Positions 35,701-42,879 of a DNA stretch of 64,000 nucleotides are shown here, in pieces (the first letter of the stretch is position 1; each line of letters starts with the position of its first letter). A model generated the notes under the pieces. That model had not been told where the DNA came from and ran no database searches. It saw nothing but the letters and a program-made list of their open reading frames with translations. The position numbers and the translations under genes are program-made. Origin of the DNA: Bartonella tamiae Th239 (GTDB lineage Bacteria; Pseudomonadota; Alphaproteobacteria; Rhizobiales; Rhizobiaceae). The stretch is taken from contig NZ_JH725147.1 of NCBI RefSeq assembly GCF_000278275.1, forward strand, positions 1,867,063-1,931,062. The letters are read 5' to 3'.

Positions 35701-36184
35701 GATAGCCAATAGCATCAGCACTTTTTTTCACACTGTTAAGATCATCAGGCAAAGGATCACTCGCTGGCACAACAGGAACCCCGACCTCTACTGCCAAATG
35801 ACGTGCAGCCACTTTATTGCCAAGACGACGCATGGTTTCGCCTTTAGGACCAATAAAAATTAAACCGTTATCAAGACAAGCATCAGCAAATTCAGGACTT
35901 TCAGACAAAAGCCCATAACCGGGGTGAATAGCATCAGCCCCTGACAATTTAGCGATACGCATAATTTCATCAATGGATAAATAGGCTTCAATTGGTCCCA
36001 TATCGTGCTGAAGATGAGCACCGCTACCGATAAGATAACTTTCATCGGCTTTAAAACGGTGCAACGCCAATTTGTCTTGCTGAGCATAAACAGCTACGGT
36101 TTGAATATTTAATTCATTGGCCGCGCGAAAAATACGGATAGCAATTTCTGAACGGTTAGCAACAAGAAGTTTATGAATAGCCAT
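32726..36184 (-). CDS. pyc: pyruvate carboxylase
   Basis: Full-length 1152-aa biotin enzyme converting pyruvate, bicarbonate and ATP to oxaloacetate (anaplerosis). Domains in order: biotin carboxylase (about 1-455; LLVANRSEIAIRIFRAANEL, ATP-grasp loop KASWGGGGRGMRV, EVNPRIQVEHTVTEE); carboxyltransferase (about 540-810; ALITDTTMRDGHQSLLATRM, metal site HFHTHDTSGIGAA); allosteric/PYC-OADA region (about 830-1030); biotinyl domain (about 1080-1152) with biotin-accepting Lys in AIEAMKMETVLH. Length matches bacterial single-chain enzymes. The ATG at 36184 follows GAGGGAG. The intact 3.4-kb frame shows that homopolymer indels in the prophage are not a general sequence-quality problem. Confidence 0.97.
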   Translation of the reverse strand: MAIHKLLVANRSEIAIRIFRAANELNIQTVAVYAQQDKLALHRFKADESYLIGSGAHLQHDMGPIEAYLSIDEIMRIAKLSGADAIHPGYGLLSESPEFADACLDNGLIFIGPKGETMRRLGNKVAARHLAVEVGVPVVPASDPLPDDLNSVKKSADAIGYPLMLKASWGGGGRGMRVIRSAEDIEREVTEAKREAKAAFGKDEVYLEKLVERARHVELQILGDTHGNIVHLFERDCSIQRRNQKVVERAPAPYLNNEQRQELANYGLKIAKATQYIGAGTVEFLMDVDTGKFYFIEVNPRIQVEHTVTEEVTGIDIVKAQIHLLEGDVIGTAQSGVPKQDDIVLRGHALQCRITTEDPEYNFIPDYGRITAYRGATGFGIRLDGGTAYSGAIITRFYDPLLEKVTAWAPTTNEVIARMERALREFRIRGVATNLTFLEAIVTHPKFADNTYTTRFIDATPELFAHVKRQDRATKLLTYIADVTVNGHPDVKERPRPPASAMAPALPYRENTEILAGTKQTFDALGAQKFSQWIRDQKRALITDTTMRDGHQSLLATRMRTFDIAAIAGTYAQALPSLFSLECWGGATFDVAMRFLTEDPWERLHKIREAAPNILTQMLLRGANGVGYKSYPDNVVQYFIRQAAQNGIDVFRVFDSLNWVENMRVSIDTVLEEGKICEAAMCYTGDLLDPQRDKYNLDYYLKLAQEMEKAGAHILAVKDMAGLMKPRAAEVLFKALRQTTDLPIHFHTHDTSGIGAATVLAAVASGVDIVDAAMDAFSGNTSQPCLGSIVEALVGTERDTELDREWIRRISFYFETVRHQYAAFESDLKGPASEVYLHEMPGGQFTNLKEQARALGLESRWHEVAQAYADVNKMFGDIVKVTPSSKVVGDMALMMVSQNLTVADVESPNVDIAFPESVVSMLRGELGQPEGGWPKALQEKALKGQKPFTVRPGSLLEPADLVIERTQAVEKIGHEMQDHEFASYLMYPKVFVDYSAASSLYGPVSVLPTHVYFYGLPLEQEVVIDIEKGKSLVVRNLSVTEADDQGMVSVFFELNGQPRRIKVPDRIHNLPTKTRPKIENGNVSHIGAPMPGIISSVDVKVGQKVKAGDVLIAIEAMKMETVLHAEKDATIVDVLVTQGDQIDAKDLLVVLD

Positions 36185-36369
36185 GAAAAATTCTCCCTCG
36201 AAACTTTCTTATGCCACAGTCTCAAAGAATCTTGCACTCTTTTTTTTATTTTTTTACTGGTTGTCGTTTAGCCACGTTTTCTAATATGCTATGATCAAAT
36301 GAAAAATTTTAATAAACAAAGAATAAAAAAAATTAAATAAATATTTTTTTAAAAAAAGAGGTGAAGAAA

Positions 36370-36498
36370 ATGTATGATAAACTAATTGTTATTTTTATGA
36401 TTCTAAGTATAGTCTCTATTATTCCAATGTTTTTTATAAAAGATCATACATTTTTCTTTGGTCTTGCTCTTTTCACTAATATCATTCAACAAATTTAG
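36370..36498 (+). CDS. small membrane protein of 42 residues, unknown
   Basis: Short frame with a strong ribosome site (GAGGTG, 6 nt before ATG 36370). The peptide starts MYDKLIVIFMILSIVSIIPM, has one hydrophobic helix, a short charged turn (IKDHT) and a second hydrophobic stretch ending NIIQQI. It lies 21 bp upstream of the putative antitoxin gene on the same strand, so the three small genes to 36943 may form one transcript. No family recognised. The ribosome site, spacing and amphipathic organisation support it as real; the short length keeps confidence moderate. Confidence 0.45.
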   Translation: MYDKLIVIFMILSIVSIIPMFFIKDHTFFFGLALFTNIIQQI

Positions 36499-36519
36499 AA
36501 ATATTTTTAATGGAAAAAA

Positions 36520-36765
36520 ATGACAATCGAAACTAAAATATATGAATTGGCAAAAAAATTTAATGTTACGGCTTATGTTACTGAATTAGATAAACTTGCC
36601 GATAAATATAGTGAATTGTCAGATGCAGAAGTTGAATTTTCAGTAACAGAACAACTTATATTAAATTTGTGTCGTGAAGGCTATATAACTGGAGATGAAA
36701 TGAGAGATTACCATCTTCAATATCTTAAAGAGTCAAGAAACGCTGAGGTAGCGAATGGCGTTTGA
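36520..36765 (+). CDS. small protein upstream of Fic fragment, possible Fic antitoxin
   Basis: An 81-aa acidic helical protein (MTIETKIYELAKKFNVTAYV ...). It overlaps the following Fic-like frame by 11 bp, the coupling often seen for antitoxin-toxin pairs. Near its middle it has NLCREGYITGDEMRDYHLQY. This resembles the inhibitory helix of VbhA-type Fic antitoxins, whose motif is (S/T)xxxE(G/N), except that Asn replaces Ser/Thr. That match is my own reading and weak on its own; the Fic-like neighbour raises it. Otherwise the protein is unrecognised. Confidence 0.5.
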   Translation: MTIETKIYELAKKFNVTAYVTELDKLADKYSELSDAEVEFSVTEQLILNLCREGYITGDEMRDYHLQYLKESRNAEVANGV

Positions 36766-36943
36766 TCCGTTTAATGATTTTGAAAATAATGGTTATTTAC
36801 AAAATAAACAAAAATTAAAAGATTCTTCAGCTGTCAAGTTAGCAGAAGTACGAGAGGTTAAATCTAACTTAGAAAAAGCGTTAATCAATTTACATGCAAA
36901 AAAGAGTATATCTTATGAAGACAGAGGATTTGTGATATTTTAA
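36755..36943 (+). pseudogene. Fic-family protein, truncated N-terminal remnant
   Basis: A 62-codon frame beginning MAFDPFNDFENNGYLQNKQK, which strongly resembles the opening of a class of bacterial Fic proteins (FDPFxDFExxGYLRN). It continues through a helical part to SISYEDRGFVIF, where full proteins go on with YKDVLxTHKxLF and then the Fic core H-x-F-x-D/E-G-N-G-R. The frame ends at 36941-36943, and no Fic core can be found in any frame before the tRNA gene. The AMP-transfer domain is therefore lost. It starts within the upstream small gene. A free-standing short protein is possible but less likely. Confidence 0.55.
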
Positions 36944-37108
36944 ACTAAAATTATGGAATTACCACTCAGTCTAAAATGACGTTAAAAGAGTTATAAAATT
37001 AGTGTCAAAAAGAAAAAGCCAAAAGTGCATATGAACTAAGAGCGCAAAAACGCACAAATAATTTTCATAGAGATTGAAAAACAAACTACATTATGAATTT
37101 TAAAAATA

Positions 37109-37186
37109 TGGTGGGCCCGGAGGGACTCGAACCCCCAACCAAGCGGTTATGAGCCGCTGGCTCTAACCAAATTGAGCTACAGGCCC
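37109..37186 (-). tRNA. tRNA-Ile2 (anticodon CAT, lysidine type)
   Basis: Reverse-strand tRNA with an encoded CCA. The acceptor stem GGGCCTG pairs with CGGGCCC, the D arm is GCTCAATTTGGTTAGAGC, and the anticodon loop is CTCATAA closed by CAGCGG/CCGCTTG. The T arm is TTGGGGGTTCGAGTCCCTC. The anticodon is CAT, but the loop and stem match the minor isoleucine tRNA whose C34 is modified to lysidine (reads AUA), rather than initiator or elongator Met tRNA. Automatic annotation often labels it Met. Confidence 0.9.
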
Positions 37187-37345
37187 CACGGAAGTCTTCG
37201 ATCTAAACTAAAAAAACAAAGATATCAAGTCCTCAATATAAAGTTATTGTTGTTTTTTAATGATTGCCACATATTCCTAAGGTTGCCCTAATTTTTGCAT
37301 CTTCTAAATTTAAAAACGGGTCAGTTTAAAAAAATAGGAGTTTTC

Positions 37346-38086
37346 ATGACAACGACACGTTTACCTCTTGCCCCATTTGCCGCAACCTCTATGTTAGCCT
37401 TGGCAACATTAACCACTTTGACAACCACACAAGCTGTGAAAGCAAAGGAAGCAACACAATCTCAACCAACAATCGTTGTGAGTGCAACAGGTCAAACACA
37501 AACAGCACCTGATATGGCCGTAATTCATCTTGCTGTTGTTACCAATGGCAAAACGGCTCAAGATGCATTGATTGAAAACAATGAATCCATGAATAATGTG
37601 CTAGAGGCATTTAAAAAAAGCGGTATTGAAGAAGCAGATCTTCAAACATCTGGTTTGTCGATTTATCCTGTCGCTGTTGATACCACAACACCTTCTGAAG
37701 CTGAACAAACGTATCGTGTATCCAATTCATTGACAGTGCGCATTCGCGATCTCGATAACGCTGGAAAAATGTTTGATCAAGCGATGAATCTTGGCATTAA
37801 TGCCGTTAATGGTATTTCTTTCACCAATGCGGATCAAAAACCTTTTTATGTGGTCGCACGCAAAAATGCCGTTGCAGAAGCAATGGAAAAAGCTAAAACA
37901 CTCGCAGAAGCTGCTCATGTTAAACTTGGCTCTGTGCTTTCAATACATGAAGAAAATTACAGCACTGGCGTGACACCGCGATTGATGAGTGCTTCTGCAA
38001 AAAGCGATTCTGCTAATACGAATTTTACCAATGGTGAGCTTGATTATAGCGTCAACGTCACAGTAAAATTTGCTATCGAAAACTAA
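37346..38086 (+). CDS. BP26/Omp28-like SIMPL (DUF541) periplasmic protein
   Basis: A 246-aa exported protein of the SIMPL/DUF541 family, similar in size and layout to Brucella BP26/Omp28, a periplasmic antigen that assembles into a hollow ring. ATG 37346 follows AGGAG. The signal peptide covers LPLAPFAATSMLALATLTTL ... and is likely cleaved after AVKA. The domain starts PTIVVSATGQTQTAPDMAVI and includes YRVSNSLTVRIRDLDNAGKM and the conserved ARKNAVAEAMEKAKTLAEAA helix. It ends DYSVNVTVKFAIEN. Its exact cellular role is not settled. Monocistronic with a clear terminator. Confidence 0.87.
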   Translation: MTTTRLPLAPFAATSMLALATLTTLTTTQAVKAKEATQSQPTIVVSATGQTQTAPDMAVIHLAVVTNGKTAQDALIENNESMNNVLEAFKKSGIEEADLQTSGLSIYPVAVDTTTPSEAEQTYRVSNSLTVRIRDLDNAGKMFDQAMNLGINAVNGISFTNADQKPFYVVARKNAVAEAMEKAKTLAEAAHVKLGSVLSIHEENYSTGVTPRLMSASAKSDSANTNFTNGELDYSVNVTVKFAIEN

Positions 38087-38113
38087 AAGTCATGTCTTTT
38101 TTTGCAAAAGACT

Positions 38114-38155
38114 AAAAAGACACGCATTGTTTTCTTAAAAGCAATGCGTGTTTTA
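38114..38155. terminator. Rho-independent terminator after BP26-like gene
   Basis: ACACGCATTG (38120-38129), loop of 12 nt, CAATGCGTGT (38142-38151), then TTTAT. The A-rich left flank allows some function in the other direction. Confidence 0.8.
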
Positions 38156-38317
38156 TACAAAAGAAGTCTTGTCAAACTTACTTCTTATTGAGTGGTTCGG
38201 AATTTATATAAAGTTAAAAAAGGATCATTTTGTCTAAAACAAGATGTTTCCAACACATTACAAAGCAATGCTTTTTATTATAAAATTGAAAATAGATTAT
38301 TTTTCACAAGTGAAAAC

Positions 38318-38779
38318 TTAACGCCCTTCATCAATTGGACCTATTATATAATCCAAATAGTCTTCAGGCGTTTTAAGTGTATTTTCATGCACGCACACGC
38401 TGCCGCGCGCTGATACACGGGCTTCATGAACGCTTTCTCGTCGACCAGAAATTAAAGGATGCCATGGTTCAAGGTCGCGTCCTTCATCAATCAACCGATA
38501 TGCACATGTTTTCGGTAACCAACGCACCGTACGCACCGTCTTTATATCCAATAATATACAATCAGGCACGATAGATTTGCGTTTGGTATAATTGCTGCAT
38601 TGACAAGAATGGGCATCTAACAATTGACAGGCAACACTGGTAGCATAAATATCACCAGTATCTTCATCTTCTAATTTATGCATGCAGCATCGACCACAAC
38701 CATCACAAAGACTTTCCCATTCTTCAACGGACATTTCTTCAAGTGTTTTATATTTCCAAAAGGGGACTGTAGAGTTCAT
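38318..38779 (-). CDS. YcgN/UPF0260-type cysteine-cluster protein
   Basis: A 153-aa protein of the YkgJ/YcgN family (putative Zn- or Fe-chelating CxxCxxCC cluster). The cluster reads LCDGCGRCCMHKLEDEDTGD. Further cysteines are ACQLLDAHSCQCSNY and VPDCILL. The C-terminal half holds the YcgN-type WLPKTCAYRLIDEGRDLEPW and HPLISGRRESVHEARVS blocks. Function of the family is unknown. It is transcribed leftward toward a gap of about 230 bp before the BP26-like gene's terminator and has no obvious operon partner. Confidence 0.88.
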   Translation of the reverse strand: MNSTVPFWKYKTLEEMSVEEWESLCDGCGRCCMHKLEDEDTGDIYATSVACQLLDAHSCQCSNYTKRKSIVPDCILLDIKTVRTVRWLPKTCAYRLIDEGRDLEPWHPLISGRRESVHEARVSARGSVCVHENTLKTPEDYLDYIIGPIDEGR

Positions 38780-39160
38780 TCTTATAATTTAGCGGTTTTA
38801 TCCAAAAAAATCCAGCAATCGAAACTATTGATTTTTCATAAGGCATATATGATTGTCATGTTTTTTAACTTTTGTTTGCTTTTAAGCCTATTTCACACGA
38901 ATGTGACCAAATATCGATATCATTTTTGTTTTAACATCTCAAAAAATCAAATTTTGAAACTTACATAATCTAGAAAGAAAACTCATAATATCAGCTCTTC
39001 TTTGTTTTTATAAACAAAAAAAGAGTTAAAATAAACACATCATATAATACCTTGCAAACCAATCCTGTCATAAAAGACAGAGTTATCATTAAAATTTGGG
39101 TCGTTACTTTAAAGTAACGATCCTTTAATAAAATTATAAAAACCATCAATAAGGAAAAAA
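38780..39160. other. 381-bp divergent gap with palindromes near the cupin start
   Basis: Divergent region between the YcgN-type gene and the cupin gene. It holds a perfect 20-bp palindrome (39101-39120) and a small hairpin CTGTC-ATAAAA-GACAG (39065-39080). A reverse frame at 38991-39209 lacks a ribosome site and overlaps the cupin start. Confidence 0.45.
39101..39120. promoter_or_regulatory. perfect 20-bp palindrome, possible operator of the cupin gene
   Basis: TCGTTACTTTAAAGTAACGA is exactly self-complementary and lies 40 bp before the cupin ATG. A dimeric repressor or activator site is a reasonable reading. A terminator is unlikely because there is no loop or T run. Confidence 0.45.
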
Positions 39161-39562
39161 ATGATGGAAATTTTACGATCAGGAACGCGTCCTTCTTTAA
39201 AAGGTCCACAAGAATGGTTTACTGGCACAGTGCGTATTGATCCAATTATTGATCAGCATCAGGATTCAAATATCACATCTGCACATGTGACCTTTGAACC
39301 TGGAGCACGAACAAATTGGCACACGCATCCCATGGGTCAATCTTTAATCATCACATTTGGCCATGGTTGGGTCCAAAAAGAAGGAGGTCCAATTGAAAAT
39401 GTCAAAGCGGGTGACGTGGTGTGGTTTCTTCCGCATGAAAAACATTGGCATGGGGCCTCTGCGACAACGGCTATGTCTCACATTGCCGTTCAGGAAATGA
39501 AAGATGGAAAAAATGTGGATTGGTTAGAACCTGTTTCTGACAAAGACTATCATCACGAATAA
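39161..39562 (+). CDS. small cupin protein
   Basis: A 133-aa single-domain cupin. Motif 1 is [20 protein letters not shown] with the His-x-His pair and Gln in the usual Glu place. Motif 2 is [20 protein letters not shown] with metal-ligand His. The overall pattern matches small cupins often annotated as carboxymuconolactone-decarboxylase-associated or mandelonitrile-lyase-like. The reaction is not predictable. ATG 39161 is adjacent to another ATG (39164); AGGA lies about 10 nt upstream. A palindrome upstream suggests dedicated regulation. Monocistronic; the palindromic terminator downstream is shared with the convergent gene. Confidence 0.85.
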   Translation: MMEILRSGTRPSLKGPQEWFTGTVRIDPIIDQHQDSNITSAHVTFEPGARTNWHTHPMGQSLIITFGHGWVQKEGGPIENVKAGDVVWFLPHEKHWHGASATTAMSHIAVQEMKDGKNVDWLEPVSDKDYHHE

Positions 39563-40011
39563 TCATAAATTTAGGCTAAGGATCACTTCAATTTAACTAG
39601 GATCGCACAATAAACAGCATAAAAGGCGAGGAAGAAAGTAAAAAGAGGAGGATATATCCTCCTCTTAGCTTTTTCGGCAAAGCAGATGGAAACGATTTTT
39701 GTGTCCTTTGGATATGGAAATTGTATTGGTAACTTTGTTAAGCCGCCTTGGAAATATTCATATTTCCTGCGGCTTTGCTTCCCTTTACCCAAAACCTTAT
39801 ATCATGTAAAAAATGAAATGGTCATGAGCCTCAAGCGCTAAATGTAGAACTGATCCATTTGCGCGTATTGTCAAGAAACTACATTACAAAGCCATTTACC
39901 TCACACGACATTACTTGTTTTGATCTTACGCACTGCATAAAATTACGCTTATATATTGTGACGTGAGATAAAATGATGTCATGCATTTTGCTATAAAACC
40001 ATCATTTTATT
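39563..40011. other. 449-bp convergent gap
   Basis: Between the cupin and HlyU-family genes, which converge. Apart from the perfect 24-bp hairpin at 39643-39666 I see nothing. A reverse frame at 39583-39792 overlaps that hairpin and is not protein-like. Confidence 0.45.
39643..39666. terminator. perfect 24-bp inverted repeat, probable bidirectional terminator
   Basis: AAGAGGAGGATA joined directly to TATCCTCCTCTT. A-run on the left and AGCTTTTT on the right give T tracts for both directions. It lies 81 bp past the cupin stop. Confidence 0.65.
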
Positions 40012-40308
40012 CTATGATGACTTAAAAAGCGCATCACCTTGTTCATCAATGATTTGACGCGCTTTAATATGAATCATTTTTACAGCATCTTCTCTGCTTG
40101 AAAACTTATCAGCCCTGACAAAGCGATGTTCTTGACGCTCATGATTGGTATTTTTTGAGATAACACCACAGCTTTGCAATTGTCCTTCATTCATATAAGG
40201 CGTTGCAAGAATGGTAAATCCATTATAATCAATTTCATCACCAACATTGCTTTGTGTTTTTTCAGTTTTTTGTTTTTCTCTTCCAAAAATTTTCTGAAGT
40301 AAAGACAT
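40012..40308 (-). CDS. HlyU-family protein
   Basis: A 98-aa protein of the HlyU family (PF10115; the name derives from a Vibrio haemolysin activator, but these short alphaproteobacterial members are not ArsR-type regulators). Key segments are IDYNGFTILATPYMNEGQLQ and QEHRFVRADKFSSREDAVKM, ending IIDEQGDALF. The N-terminus MSLLQKIFGREKQKTEKTQ is polar and unstructured. ATG 40308 gives the usual MSxLxK-like opening; ATG 40314 (MFMSLL) is an alternative nearer an AAGG site. It lies downstream of rpoD on the same strand, separated by the rpoD terminator. Confidence 0.82.
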   Translation of the reverse strand: MSLLQKIFGREKQKTEKTQSNVGDEIDYNGFTILATPYMNEGQLQSCGVISKNTNHERQEHRFVRADKFSSREDAVKMIHIKARQIIDEQGDALFKSS

Positions 40309-40326
40309 AAACATAAGGCCTTTTGC

Positions 40327-40357
40327 AAAAAACGCCGCAATATTTTGTGCGGCGTTA
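40327..40357 (-). terminator. rpoD Rho-independent terminator
   Basis: On the reverse strand AACGCCGCA, loop of 8 nt, TGCGGCGTT followed by TTTTGC. It begins 5 bp after the rpoD stop. Confidence 0.88.
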
Positions 40358-40361
40358 AGTT

Positions 40362-42377
40362 TTAGGAATCAAGGAAACTGCGCAATTTGCGTGAACGACT
40401 TGGATGCTTCAACTTACGCAATGCTTTTGCTTCAATTTGGCGAATACGTTCACGCGTGACAGAAAATTGTTGTCCAACTTCTTCCAATGTATGATCCGTA
40501 TTCATACCAATACCAAAACGCATACGCAAAACCCGTTCTTCACGCGGTGTGAGGGAGGCCAAAACACGTGTCGTGGTATCACGCAAATTGGCTTGAATAG
40601 CCGCATCAATCGGCAATAGCGCATTCTTATCTTCAATAAATTCACCCAAATGAGAATCTTCTTCATCGCCAACAGGTGTTTCCAGAGAGATAGGTTCTTT
40701 TGCAATTTTCAGCACTTTGCGTACTTTTTCAAGCTGCATAGAAAGTTTTTCCGATAATTCTTCTGGTGTTGGTTCACGACCAATTTCATGCAGCATTTGT
40801 CGCGATGTGCGAACAATCTTATTGATCGTCTCGATCATGTGAACAGGAATACGAATAGTACGCGCCTGATCGGCAATTGAGCGTGTAATGGCTTGTCTGA
40901 TCCACCATGTGGCATAAGTCGAAAATTTATAGCCACGGCGATATTCAAACTTATCAACCGCTTTCATCAAGCCTATATTGCCTTCTTGAATAAGATCAAG
41001 AAATTGCAAACCACGATTTGTATATTTTTTTGCAATTGAGATCACCAGACGCAAATTGGCTTCCACCATTTCTTTTTTAGCAATGGTGGCTTCTCTCTCA
41101 CCTTTTTGCACCTGATTCACAATACGGCGAAATTCACCAATTGAAATCGCAGTTTCTTGCGCCAACATTTGAATTTCACTACGCAATTGATGAATAGCTT
41201 TGGCCTCACGCGTTGAAAATTCCTTCCACCCACGACCAGACAACGTTGCAATATAATTGACCCAATCCGCGTCAAGCTCATGCCCTTGATATTCTTTCAA
41301 AAACTCTTCATGACGTACGCCGTAAGAGTCTGCAAGCCGCTTTAATTTGCCTTCATTTTGGACAAGCCGCTTATTAATATCGTATAATTGTTCAACAAGT
41401 GCCTCAATACGATTTTGGTTCAAAGATAAAGACTTAACGGCTTTAACCAAATCATCTTTCAACTGCTTATATTTTTTCTTTTGACCTGACGATAAAGCAC
41501 CTTCATCATGATCAGCTAAACTGCTTTCAACATGTTGATCTTGCAATTTGCGTAATTTCACATAGACATCGGCGATAAAATCAAGCGTTTCCATAACTTG
41601 TGGACGCAATTCATTTTCCATCGCAGCAAGTGATAAATTGGCTTCATCATCCTCGTCATCATCATCTTCACTGATTGTTTCACCACCAACATTGGTAATG
41701 TCATCATCATCACGTGAAGGACGACGCGGGGTTTCTTCTTTAGGCTTTACTGGCTCAACCCGTTCAACAACAGGCGCTTGTTTTGCTTCAGGCCCCGCAT
41801 ATGTTGTTTCAAGATCAATGATTTCGCGCAATAAAATACGCTCTTCATTCAATTCTTCACGCCAAATAATTAAAGCTTGGAAGGTGAGCGGACTTTCACA
41901 TAAGCCCGCAATCATCGTTTCACGACCAGCCTCTATGCGTTTGGCAATGGCAATCTCACCCTCACGCGAGAGGAGCTCAACCGCACCCATTTCTCGTAAA
42001 TACATACGCACAGGATCATCTGTACGATCACCTGCTTCGCGCTTTGTTGTGGTCGCTACAGAACGTCCAGATGCCTCAACAAGATCTCCACCTTCAACGC
42101 CTGAATTATCATCATTGTCGGCTTCACCTTCTTCATCATCTTCAACAACATTAATGCCCATATCAGAAAGCATCGCCATGATGTCTTCTATCTGTTCAGA
42201 TGAAACTTGACCTGATGGTAGGACAGCATTCAACTCATCCATAGTGACATAACAGCGCTTTTTCGCATCTTTAATCATTTTTTTGACAGCGCTATCAGAT
42301 AGGTCAAGAAGGGGACCATCCGAACTTACATCGCGTTCGATCTCAACATTGTCTTTCTGTTTCGCCTTTGTTGCCAT
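40362..42377 (-). CDS. rpoD: RNA polymerase primary sigma factor RpoD (sigma-70)
   Basis: A 671-aa housekeeping sigma factor. Region 1.1 is at the N-terminus ([20 protein letters not shown]). Region 1.2 starts [20 protein letters not shown]. An acidic non-conserved insert includes DDDDEDDEA. Region 2 contains [20 protein letters not shown] and the -10 reading helix [20 protein letters not shown]. Region 3 starts [20 protein letters not shown]. Region 4 ends with [20 protein letters not shown], the -35 helix-turn-helix. Length and domain order are those of Rhizobiales SigA/RpoD. It follows dnaG on the same strand with a 500-bp gap carrying a dnaG terminator, so it has its own promoter. Confidence 0.98.
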   Translation of the reverse strand: MATKAKQKDNVEIERDVSSDGPLLDLSDSAVKKMIKDAKKRCYVTMDELNAVLPSGQVSSEQIEDIMAMLSDMGINVVEDDEEGEADNDDNSGVEGGDLVEASGRSVATTTKREAGDRTDDPVRMYLREMGAVELLSREGEIAIAKRIEAGRETMIAGLCESPLTFQALIIWREELNEERILLREIIDLETTYAGPEAKQAPVVERVEPVKPKEETPRRPSRDDDDITNVGGETISEDDDDEDDEANLSLAAMENELRPQVMETLDFIADVYVKLRKLQDQHVESSLADHDEGALSSGQKKKYKQLKDDLVKAVKSLSLNQNRIEALVEQLYDINKRLVQNEGKLKRLADSYGVRHEEFLKEYQGHELDADWVNYIATLSGRGWKEFSTREAKAIHQLRSEIQMLAQETAISIGEFRRIVNQVQKGEREATIAKKEMVEANLRLVISIAKKYTNRGLQFLDLIQEGNIGLMKAVDKFEYRRGYKFSTYATWWIRQAITRSIADQARTIRIPVHMIETINKIVRTSRQMLHEIGREPTPEELSEKLSMQLEKVRKVLKIAKEPISLETPVGDEEDSHLGEFIEDKNALLPIDAAIQANLRDTTTRVLASLTPREERVLRMRFGIGMNTDHTLEEVGQQFSVTRERIRQIEAKALRKLKHPSRSRKLRSFLDS

Positions 42378-42822
42378 TTAATTCCAACTCCACTTAGTCA
42401 TGGCTCATACCTACATGACCAGTCATTTCAAAATTCTTAACCCAATACACCATAAATATGGCTTATCCGCTTTACATCATTATTTCGACATCGCATTTTA
42501 AATGCGATAGATGATAATTACATTCTTAAAAAAACACTTAAATTTGTCATTCCATTAAATTTTATAACCACCACTGCCTCTATTATATGTTTTATAATGT
42601 TTTGACAGGTTTATCGTTCATTTCTAATGAGTTCTATAATGGCCTTTATTACGCTAATGATCTTTAATTAAGCTTTTTTGCAAACCAATTGCTTTCATTC
42701 AAACCAGAAATCCGACAGATTCTTTATATCTTTCACTTCATAAAACTGTAAAAATCATTGGCAGAATGTCATTTATTCACTGTCAACAAAACTACAATAA
42801 AATCTAAGTGGCTGATTCTCGT
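42378..42822. other. rpoD upstream region, 445 bp
   Basis: AT-rich region between the dnaG terminator and rpoD. It should contain rpoD promoters; I could not pick a specific -35/-10 with confidence. No gene seen. Confidence 0.45.
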
Positions 42823-42851
42823 CAAAAAAGCGAATCATTTCTTTTGATTCG
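42823..42851 (-). terminator. dnaG Rho-independent terminator
   Basis: On the reverse strand CGAATCA, loop AAAGAAA, TGATTCG, then CTTTTTTG. It is 29 bp past the dnaG stop. A third GATTCG-type copy nearby (about 42863-42872) gives an alternative pairing. Confidence 0.75.
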
Positions 42852-42879
42852 TATCAAACTCATTTGATTCGTCATCTTT

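Noticed and set aside
37109..37186. tRNA-Met as the identity of the CAT tRNA
   Set aside because: Stem and loop features match the minor isoleucine tRNA modified to lysidine, not initiator or elongator Met tRNA.
37109..37186. tRNA gene as the prophage integration site
   Set aside because: It lies more than 22 kb from the last phage gene with ordinary host genes between.
38991..39209. Reverse-strand hydrophobic frame of 72 codons
   Set aside because: It overlaps the cupin start and its palindrome, and no ribosome site precedes any of its Met codons.
39583..39792. Reverse-strand frame of 69 codons
   Set aside because: It spans the perfect terminator hairpin and lacks a start signal.
41638..42210. 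Serine-rich forward frame of 190 codons opposite rpoD
   Set aside because: It is antisense to acidic Asp/Glu codons of rpoD and has no ribosome site or protein-like organisation.
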